Origin: SSC4 sp964642445
Lineage (GTDB): Bacteria; Chloroflexota; Anaerolineae; SSC4; Amarolineaceae
Direction of reading: 5' to 3'
Length of the DNA stretch: 21,614 bases
Assembly (NCBI GenBank): GCA_964642445.1
Contig: CAZXQZ010000056.1
Location: 1-21,614 of the forward strand
In this document: piece after piece, positions 1 to 7,900 of the stretch
How the letters are laid out: each line of letters opens with the position of its first letter
Numbering within the stretch: position 1 is the first letter of the stretch
Notes under the pieces: generated by a model
The model's database searches: none
Seen by the model: only the letters and a program-made list of their open reading frames with translations
What the model was told of the DNA's origin: nothing
Translations under genes and position numbers: made by a program

Positions 1-19
1 GGACGATCCAGGAGCACTC

Positions 20-1204
20 ATGCCACACTCACCCGATACCCTCCCCGCCGTGCTGGTCGGCGGCCCCCCCCACAGCGGGAAATCGGTCCTCATCTACAGC
101 CTCAGCCAGGCCCTGCGCACCCGCCAGGTCGATCACTACGTGCTGCGCGCCTGCCCCGACGGCGAAGGCGATTGGAGCAACGAAGCCCAAAGTGACCTGG
201 TGCGCGATATCCGTCTCAAAGGCGCCTGGACCCCCGAGTGGGTCGCCGCGATGGTGCGCGATATCAGCCACCGCCACCTCCCCCTGCTCGTCGACGTCGG
301 CGGCAAACCCACCACCGAACAAGCAGCGATCTTCGACACCTGCACCCACGCCATCCTGCTGACACCCGACGAAACCGCCCGCCTCGACTGGCAAACCCTC
401 GTCGACCGCCACGGCCTGCCCGTCATCGCCGACCTCCACTCACAGCTCGACGGTGAAGGCTCCGTCAGCAGCACCTCCCCCATCCTGCAGGGCCGCCTGA
501 CCGGGCTGGACCGCCACACCACCGCCCAGGGCCCCGCCTTCGATGCCCTGGTAGACTATCTGACCACGCTGCTGGCCCGTGATCGTACCACCCTGCGCCA
601 GCAGCACCTGGCTATGGCCCCCGTCGAACTGGCCGTCGACCTGGAACGCGTCGCATATACCCTGGGCATCGCCTCCCCCGGCCAGCACTTCCTCTGGCAG
701 CCCGATAACCTGCCCGCACTGCTCGACTATCTGCCCGCCGCCACACCCCTGGCGATCTATGGCCGCGCCCCCGTTTGGGTCTACGCCGCCCTGGCCAGCC
801 TGGCCGCACCCGCCCCCCTCGTCTCGTTCGACGTGCGCCTGGGCTGGGTCACGCCACCCGCGGTCACCTGGGGACCCCCACCACCCTCATCACCCCTGGC
901 CGTGTCGATCCACCCCACCGGTGACCACCTGCGCTACGAGTTCCAGCTGCCCACGGCCTACGTCGACCGCACCGAACTCGACGTCCTTACCCTACCGGAA
1001 CCACCCTCGCAGCACGGTATCGTCCTGAGCGGCAAACTGCCGCAGTGGCTGTGGACCGCCCTCACTCCCGCCCTCGCCAGCCACGCCCCCTGGGTGGCCG
1101 CCTTCTGGCCACAAAGCAAACAACAGGCCATCGTCGTGGCCTCGCGTGATCCAGCGTATGCGATGGGTACCGTGGTCAGCAGCCAGCAGGAATTCTCGAT
1201 GTGA
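20..1204 (+). CDS. csx3: AAA ATPase–Csx3 fusion protein (CRISPR-associated, ring-nuclease family)
   Basis: Predicted role: an ancillary protein of type III CRISPR signalling. Csx3/Crn3 proteins bind and degrade cyclic tetra-adenylate, and some are fused to a P-loop ATPase (family knowledge). Seen here: 394 aa with Walker A GGPPHSGKS at residues 14-22 and a Walker B-like LPLLVDV around 87-93 (D92). The C-terminal 95 residues follow the Csx3 pattern: a beta-rich start (297-325), then GIVLSGKLPQWLW at 333-345 and PWVAAFWP at 357-364. A second, more diverged Csx3-like stretch lies before it: IYGRAPVW at 246-253 and DVRLG at 271-275. The D-x-R-L-G signature is kept only in the first copy; the second has W363 and Q365 there. 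AGGAG at 10-14, five bases before ATG 20, supports the start, although the frame is open to the window edge. No cas gene or repeat array is visible nearby. Csx3 assignment is from remembered family sequences; ring-nuclease activity is uncertain. Confidence 0.8.
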   Translation: MPHSPDTLPAVLVGGPPHSGKSVLIYSLSQALRTRQVDHYVLRACPDGEGDWSNEAQSDLVRDIRLKGAWTPEWVAAMVRDISHRHLPLLVDVGGKPTTEQAAIFDTCTHAILLTPDETARLDWQTLVDRHGLPVIADLHSQLDGEGSVSSTSPILQGRLTGLDRHTTAQGPAFDALVDYLTTLLARDRTTLRQQHLAMAPVELAVDLERVAYTLGIASPGQHFLWQPDNLPALLDYLPAATPLAIYGRAPVWVYAALASLAAPAPLVSFDVRLGWVTPPAVTWGPPPPSSPLAVSIHPTGDHLRYEFQLPTAYVDRTELDVLTLPEPPSQHGIVLSGKLPQWLWTALTPALASHAPWVAAFWPQSKQQAIVVASRDPAYAMGTVVSSQQEFSM

Positions 1205-1207
1205 TGG

Positions 1208-1223
1208 AGACCCTTCGGGTTTT
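1208..1223 (+). terminator. Short intrinsic terminator after the AAA–Csx3 gene
   Basis: ACCC-TTC-GGGT forms a small hairpin followed by TTTT, starting four bases after the stop codon of the AAA–Csx3 gene. The stem is only 4 bp, so strength is uncertain. The same 16 bases occur inverted at 1292-1307, so the two could also pair into a longer structure. Confidence 0.5.
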
Positions 1224-1290
1224 CCTTCGTTGACCACGATCGTTGCCCTGCAAGAATGCTTGCGCCAGCCCAATCGCGCCAATTACCGAC

Positions 1291-1307
1291 AAAAACCCGA
1301 AGGGTCT
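1291..1307 (-). terminator. Minus-strand copy of the short terminator
   Basis: Read on the minus strand this is AGACCCTTCGGGTTTTT, the exact inverted copy of 1208-1223 with one more T. It would stop transcription arriving from the right. Together the two copies look like opposed terminators separating the AAA–Csx3 gene from a minus-strand transcript. Confidence 0.45.
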
Positions 1308-1344
1308 TGCGCCGTGCCCTGGACTTGCGGTACACCACCCGCAC

Positions 1345-1514
1345 AACAAAAAACCGTGGCCGGCGCACACGCGCGGGCCACGGCAGTCAGCTGTCGTGCC
1401 TGGAATCGATCATCGGGCGGATAACCGGTCAACATGGTTGGCTCCTGGGTTTCCAACGGGGCATCGAGCACCATGACACCCCACCTCCAAACAAACCCTG
1501 GCGGGGTGCACACG
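1345..1514 (-). ncRNA. Candidate minus-strand small structured RNA
   Basis: Inferred unit of about 170 nt. It starts just downstream of an extended -10 promoter on the minus strand (1529-1521) and ends at a terminator hairpin with a T6 tail (1383-1348). Internal pairings visible on the minus strand are CACCCCGCC with GGTGGGGTG (9 bp, one G-U) near the 5' end, and CATGGT plus GCTC with GAGC plus ACCATG (10 bp, CA bulge) in the middle. A purine-rich GGAGGTGG precedes an ATG at 1474-1472, so a leader peptide is possible, but that frame reads through both terminators. No known RNA family is recognised. Confidence 0.35.
1348..1383 (-). terminator. Minus-strand intrinsic terminator
   Basis: The 8-bp perfect stem CCGTGGCC/GGCCACGG (1354-1361 with 1376-1383) encloses a 14-nt loop. 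On the minus strand it is followed directly by six T residues (1353-1348), the standard form of a rho-independent terminator. No minus-strand protein gene lies upstream for it to serve, which is the main reason to suspect a small RNA. Confidence 0.6.
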
Positions 1515-1520
1515 CAAAAA

Positions 1521-1529
1521 ATTATAACA
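1521..1529 (-). promoter_or_regulatory. Minus-strand extended -10 promoter
   Basis: The minus strand reads TGTTATAAT, a perfect -10 hexamer with the TGn extension. The best -35 candidate, TTGCGT, lies 18 bases further upstream and is weak, which is typical of extended -10 promoters. Expected start of transcription is near 1514. Confidence 0.5.
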
Positions 1530-1662
1530 CGGTTTCTGCAAAAAACGCAACTGCAAGCACACACCTCCCTCCACACAACACCCCCAACCACGCAACCCAA
1601 AACTGAGGCAGCGTAAAAGAATACATTCCGACATTATGGCTGGAATTCGCCGCACCGAAGGC

Positions 1663-1719
1663 GGTGGCGGTGGCACAGTTGCCATCTTTCCAAAAGATGG
1701 CAACTGTGCCACCGCCACC
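1663..1719. repeat. Perfect 27-bp inverted repeat (hairpin)
   Basis: Arms 1663-1689 and 1693-1719 are exact reverse complements over 27 bp with a CCA loop. No T run follows on either strand, so it does not look like an intrinsic terminator. No terminal direct duplication is evident. It resembles the REP/palindromic elements scattered in intergenic DNA of many GC-rich bacteria, but only this copy is in the window. Confidence 0.9.
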
Positions 1720-1811
1720 CACACACCCCCCCAAAAACGAAACCACCCACGCCACGAACCGCCGACGACGTCAGCCACAGTCGAGAACACACAAAGTAAT
1801 ATAACTTACAG

Positions 1812-1838
1812 TTTAGAGCAATTTGAAAACGGTATCAT
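1812..1838 (+). promoter_or_regulatory. Probable promoter of the giant surface-protein gene
   Basis: The clearest AT-rich island in the window (about 1790-1845). TATCAT at 1833-1838 matches five of six -10 positions. TTTAGA at 1812-1817 is a possible -35, but the spacing of 15 is short. Transcription would start near 1844-1846, just where the foldable leader begins. An imperfect dyad AAGT-n6-ACTT (1794-1807) lies just upstream and could be an operator. Confidence 0.35.
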
Positions 1839-1843
1839 GTAAC

Positions 1844-1927
1844 ACTGTCAACGCGAAAGAAGCGGTTCGGCCCTTTGATGGCTAGCTCGATTACCGACCG
1901 ACGCGTTGGCGTGCGTCGGCTGACAGT
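1844..1927 (+). promoter_or_regulatory. Structured 5' leader, possible riboswitch-like element
   Basis: Closing stem ACTGTCA (1844-1850) with TGACAGT (1921-1927) encloses two hairpins. One is CGGT-TCG-GCC (1863-1872) pairing with GGC (1880-1882), CGA (1888-1890) and ACCG (1893-1896) with 3' bulges. The other is CCGACGC/GCGTCGG (1898-1904 with 1913-1919). The unpaired 5' junction contains GCGAAAGAAG. This is a three-way-junction shape starting at the predicted transcription start, 60 nt before the start codon. The tail, TTTGATGGC through ATTACCGA, loosely recalls the 3' part of cyclic-di-GMP-I aptamers, but the conserved core of that class is absent. Function unknown. Confidence 0.4.
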
Positions 1928-1986
1928 CTTCCCCAAGCCCAAAGCCACAACCCGACCATCCTGATCCACAATCGGAGATCTGCTCG

Positions 1987-4900
1987 ATGCCAACGATCAA
2001 TCCGGCGAATGATCGAGTTCGACGCTCCCTGCGCCGTCGTGCGCGGGCGATCCTGCTGCTGGTGGTGGTCGGCAGCCTGCTGCTTGCTGCCGCTGCCCAA
2101 ACCGGCTGGCTCTCCGCCGTGTTGGCCGCGCCCGCCGAAGCCCGAACCACGGTCATGGCCGCCTGGCAGCAGGTACGCACCACGGGCGCATACCAGTTTA
2201 CGGCCGACATCGAGCAAACGACGATTCCCCTGCCCACCGCCGGCAACGTCGGTCGCAGCAGCAAAACGCAGCGGCTCTACCTGGAAGGCCAGACCGACCT
2301 GCACGCCAAGACGCTGCAGCTGGCCCTCTGGTCGCAGGGCGGCAGCGTGCTCGACCCCAACTCGGCCGCCCAGGTCAAGATGGAGAATGACAAGACCTAC
2401 GCCCGCCTGGGCAACGGAACGTGGCAGGAGACGGAAAACGTCACCGGTGGCTTTGCACCCGAAGGCGACTTCCTGACATTTCTGCACGCGGCCCGGAATA
2501 TTCAAGCCGCCAGCCCCGACGATGCCACCGGCCTGACACGCTACACCTTCGACCTCGACGGGCCAGGTTACGCCCGCTATCTGCGCGATCGGACACAGGA
2601 GAAGGCGGCGCGCGCCGGCGCTCTGCCACACGGTGTGGTCCTGGCCTTGCCCGCTCAGTACGTGAACATGACCGGTCACGGCGAGCTGTGGCTGGCCGCC
2701 AATGGCCTGCCGGTACGCCAGCAGATTCACATGGAACTGCCACCCGCCGCCGATGCCGATTACCGCACCCAGGCCGATATCGCGGTGACGTTTACCTATC
2801 GCGACCCGCCCGGTGCACTGCACGCGGCCAATCCGTCGCTGCTGGGAATCGCCATCGAGCCAGTGGCGGTGCGTGGCCTGCTGGCTGGCATCGTGGCCGG
2901 CCTGCCCCAGGTCGCCGGCTACCTCTTGCTCGCCCTGACCGTGCTGGCGCTGACCCTACTGCTGACACACAAACGTTTTGCGCGCAAACTGTACGTCGCC
3001 ATCAGCCTGTCGGTGATCCTGGTCATGCTGGCCACTCCCCTCCTGCAGGCCGCCGAATGGCAGCGCTTCGACGCCTACGTGCAGTCCCAGGCCCCGGCCG
3101 AGAAGCCGCAGGACGTCAACGACGCCATCACCGCCTACAATGCCGACCAACAAACCAACGCCCAGCGCACCGCCCAACGCCTGGCCCTCCTGCAAAACGA
3201 CAACGGTGCCGATCAGGACGGCGATGGCCTGAGCGATGCCCGCGAAGTGGCCATGGGCAGCAGCCCGCTGACCGCCGACGCGACCCCCACCGTCGGGCTC
3301 AACCCGCTGGCTGCCGCCCCCGATGACGGCACCGACAGCGACGGCGACGGCCTGACCGACGTCCAGGAGGCACTGCTCGGCACACAGCCGTTCGCAGCCG
3401 ACAGCGACGGCGATGCCCTCACCGACAGCCAGGAAGTCGTCGGCTTCCTCCAGGGCAGCCAGCGCTGGTACGGCGATCCCCTGAAAACCAGCACGCTGGA
3501 CGATAACGTGCTGGATGGCCAGAAATGTCCCAACTTCCCCAGCTGCCCCGACAGCGACGCCGACGGCACGCCCGACATCGCCGACCGCGATATCGATAAC
3601 GACGGCGTGCCCAACCTCATCGATCTGTCACCCTTCAAGGTCGGCGGCCCCGCCTTCAGCGGCAGCGCGCCGTTGGCGTTGACGATCAACGGCCTGACCG
3701 CCAATGCCCCGACCTACGTCGAGTTTCAGCTGCGCCCCACCAACCAGGCCCGCCTCTGGTACGCCTTCAACGTCCTGGATTGGCCCAGCGGTGACGCCAA
3801 AGGCCAGGTCCAGCGCGCCGACCGCGGGGCCGATGACCCCCAGACCTATTTCGATCTCTGCGCCCAGCAGGCGATCGCCAATGGACAGGACCCCAACGCC
3901 GTTTGCAGCATGACACCCGACGACAACGGCGACGTCAAACTGATCCCGATGTTGGAGATCCAGGCCGGTGGTTTCAACAATAACCTGCCCAGCGATGAGG
4001 AGCTGGAACAGTTTGGCGGCATTGCCACCCGCAGCCTGGGCGCCTACTACGGCGCACCCAAGGTGGTCTACGTTCCGCTCAACGTCGTCAGCGAGCCCAA
4101 CTCGGGCGACCGCGTGGCCTTCTACGGCAAGATGCTCTACAAACCGGGCTCCAACTGGGGAACCGCCCAGCAGGTGCGGCTGGTGTGGGTGGTGCAGATG
4201 CTGCTGGACGGCTGCGCCGACTACGACGGGGGCGTCTGCGTTGGCTACGACACCTACAACAACATCCAGCCCGCACAGACCTATTACGACAACTGGAAAT
4301 TGACCGGTCTCAACATCCGCGAGGACCGGGGGACCAGTTTTGCCATCCTGTACGAAGACCCGACCGTCCCAAATCCACCCGAACCCGACAGCGTCCTGAC
4401 ACCACTGAGCGTCGACCTGGACGGTGCCTTCCTGTCGGCCCGTGACTGTGACACCTTCATCAACGCGACCTGTTACGGCGACGGCCAGCCCGACCTGACG
4501 GTGAATGGCCGCGGCGTGAATGCCCCCACCCTGGCCAGCCGCCTCGATCGCCTGCAGAATGGCAGCGTGAGCGACGTCCAGCGCTGGGGTTTGCCCAACG
4601 TGCTGCGGGTGGTCAACAAGACTTACAGCCACCGCGACGAAGCCTTTGGCAGGATGTCCACCGACGATACGCAGGACCTGCTGGGCAGCGTCTTTACCCC
4701 CCTCTGGTCGACCGCCAATCCGATCTCACCCTCGCTGCTCTTTGCGCGTGAGGAGCGTTTCCGCGCCCTGAACCTGGGCCAGGTAGGCACCGGCCAGGCG
4801 GCACAGTGGAGCGGCAATACGCTCACCCTCGACTTCCGCGCCGACAACGGTGCACCCCTGCAAACCGTCGCCGGGCTCAATATGGCCAAATATCGTTACA

Positions 4901-7900
4901 ACAGCGTTACCGCCCGCTGGGATACGATGCCGATCGAAGAGGCCTGGGCGGCCTGGGATGAGCAGTACGCCAACGCCGAGCCTGGGGAAGACGTCAACGT
5001 GGCCGCCGGCAAGCTGGCGATTCTCCAGCTCTACTACCTCTCGCTTAACCGCGGCTGGGCGCGGCCCGTGCAGTTCGGCAGCACGATGGTCAACGACCCC
5101 AGCCGCGCAACCAGCGACGAGGACCTGAAGGCGATGGCCAGCCTGCCCATCGGCGTCGGACGCGTGGCCAACCTGCTGATCATCAACCAGCTCGTGCTGA
5201 CGTACTACGTCAGTCCGCGTGAGGTGCAGACGTACCTCGGGATTCTCAAGAACACCGACAGTGCCACCAAGACGCTCGACGACCTGGGGACGGTCAACCT
5301 GCTGGAAACACTCCGCCGCAAGTTGAACCTGATCAACAACGGCGAAACCGCCTTCCAAACCTTCGTCGGCGTGGGAACCGCGGCCACGATCGTATCGGGC
5401 ATCGTCGGCATTACGCTGTTTTCCATCGGCGCCGCGTTGGACAACAACCCGTTGAAGCTGGCCGGCGTGGTCTTTCTCGGCCTGGCGGCGGCGGTGGCCA
5501 CCATCGTAGCACCGCTGCTGGCGCTCAAGACCTACGTGCAGGAAGTTGCGATCGCAACCCAGGTCTCGCAGGGTGCCGCGATTGGCAAGGTCCTGGGGGC
5601 CAGTTCGGAGATCGTGGGCCTGACCCGGGTGGCGGCCATCGTGGGCCTGGTGATTGGCGTGGCCATTCCCTGGGGCGTATTCATGTACCAGGCGCTGTCA
5701 GGCGACGTCAAGGTGGGTACGACGGCCTTCAACACGGCGTTGGCCTACGCGATTGCCAATACCATCGTTACTATCATCATGTTTGCCCTGTCGCTGACCG
5801 TGGTCGGCTTTATTTTGACTGCCGTGGTGGGGTTCGTCGACCTTCTCCTGATGGGGTTGTGCGAAGCTGGCGTTTCCGGCGCGTGTTTCAGCCTGGTGGG
5901 CACCATCACCGGCGCGCTGGCCAGTGTGATCTACAACAGCGGCACGACGATCGATTTCGACCACCTCGATGCGTCCGGCAACCAGGACCTGGTCAAGCTC
6001 GGCGCGCTCTCGATCAACCTGTCCAGCCCCAACAACGGCTTCGTACACGGCAACCAGGTCAGTTTTGCGGCACCGGTGCAAACGACCCTCTTCAACAAGG
6101 TGCCGGGGGGCGGTGCCATCGTCAAGTACGATTCGTTCTTCAGCGCCTATAACCTGCGCTCTTCCACGGTGACCTACAGCCTGGCCGGCGACGGCGCCAG
6201 CGCACCATCGGCGGCGCGCGATGCCATGAGCAGCGCCTGGCAGGGCGTACAGTCGTTCCGCAGCAAAAGCTACCGCATCTGGTACGGCCCCTGGCCCGAC
6301 AGCAATACGATCAACTTCCACACCGGCAACGCGGTGCAAACCATCGCCAGCCCCTGGCAGACCCTGAGCAAGGGCCTGGACCGGCAGATCCCGCTCTACC
6401 TCTACATGGCCTATGCGATGCCGGGTTACGAGTGTTGGACCGACTTCTGCTCGGACATCACGCTGCGCGGCGATACCAAGACGTTTCTGGGTGACAACCT
6501 CTATCTCGACGTCTTCCCGGCCACGCTGGACGAGTTCGTCAGCCTCAACTGGGACAGCCGCTTCGGCCCGCAGAAGGACCACGACGGTGATGGGCTGCTC
6601 GCCGCAGCGTTCGACGGGCTGGACCCCGACGATACGACCTTCGATGACGACAGCGACGGGCTGCCCGACGGCACAGAGGTCCGCCTGGGCACCTCCAACC
6701 TCGCGGCCGACAGCGATGCCGATGGCCTCAGCGACTATTTGGAAGCTATCCTGGGCACCGATGCCACCCGGTCGGACACCGATCGCGACGGCGTCAGCGA
6801 TGCCCAAGAAGTCAACGGCTGGCAGTTCACCTACGGCAGCGGGCTCTCCACCCTGGTCACCACCGACCCGCGCCTGCGTGACACCGACGGCGATGGGTTG
6901 GACGACGTCGCCGAAAAAAACCTCGGTACCAACCCCCGCGCCACGACCCCCAACCCGGCGGGCATCGCGCTGTCGCTCAGCGACAGCGACCGCGTGGTCC
7001 GCTACGGTAACTCGCTGGTCTATACGGCCACGCTGACCAACGAAAGCCAACCGGGCGTGCCCGACGCCAACGCCAACCTGACCCTCTCCGGCAATTTTGC
7101 CAATACCTTTCCCCCCGAACTGGGCGGCACCGTGGCGTCTGCATCGGTGCTGCTGGGCCGCGGCAGCCAGGAGAGCCGGGTCCTGCCCTTCACGATACCC
7201 ACCGGTAGTTCGTCACGCGCCACGGCGATCAGCGGGCGCGCCTATGGCTCGCTGCTGGCCGTCTACCCCTCCGGACCGCCCGTCAACGTGGGCGGCTTCG
7301 ACCAGACGCGGTCGTTGGGCCTGCTCATCGACGACGACCGCCCAACCTCCAGCCTGACCACGCAGTTTGTGCCGGCCGGCCGCACCGTCATGCTGGGCGG
7401 CCTGGCCGGTGATCCCACGTCGTCCATCGCCCGTGTGGAGGTGAGCATCGATAACGGCGCCTGGCAGGTTGCCGAGCCGGTGGGCGTGCTGCCGCGCGGC
7501 AATGCGCGTTACGCCTGGGCCCTGGCCTGGGATGTGCCGGCCGCCGAGGGCGGACACACGGTGTCCATCCGCGCCACCGACGCCGTCGGTTTCGTGCAAA
7601 CCACGCCCACCACGGCCATGCTCTACGTCGACGGCCAGGCGCCCACGGTGACAGCCACCATCCCGACTGCCATCATCGCCGCCAGCAAGGGTGCCGACGA
7701 GCGCTGGATCGTTCACCTCACCGGCACCGCCAACGATCCCGGCAGTGGACCCAGCGTCAGCGGGGTCGAGCGGGTGCAGGTGTTCATCACACCCGACGGT
7801 GCCGGCTGGCAGGATGCGCAGGTTACGCCGGCGAGCGGCAACCAGGTCAACTGGTCCATCGACTACACCCTGCCGGACCTCGGCCAGCGCTACCCGACCG

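Larger units (their letters stand above)
1205..1986. other. Gene-free intergenic region with several structured elements
   Basis: No convincing protein gene lies here on either strand. Short frames have poor composition, no plausible domain and run through hairpins. The stretch holds paired mini-terminators (1208-1223, 1291-1307), a candidate minus-strand small transcript (about 1514 down to 1345), a perfect 27-bp hairpin (1663-1719), an AT-rich promoter zone (about 1790-1845) in a GC-rich background, and a foldable leader (1844-1927). The plus strand is strongly C/A-rich between about 1480 and 1770. Confidence 0.7.

Noticed and set aside
1283..1474. Minus-strand 63-codon frame with GGAGGTGG before its ATG
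   Set aside because: Both minus-strand terminators lie inside the frame, its last residues are encoded by the mini-terminator itself, and the translation resembles no known protein. Mentioned only as a possible leader peptide of the small RNA.
1844..1927. Cyclic-di-GMP-I (GEMM) riboswitch
   Set aside because: Only the tail is similar; the conserved core sequence around the first aptamer helix is absent and the element is too short. Kept as an unassigned structured leader.
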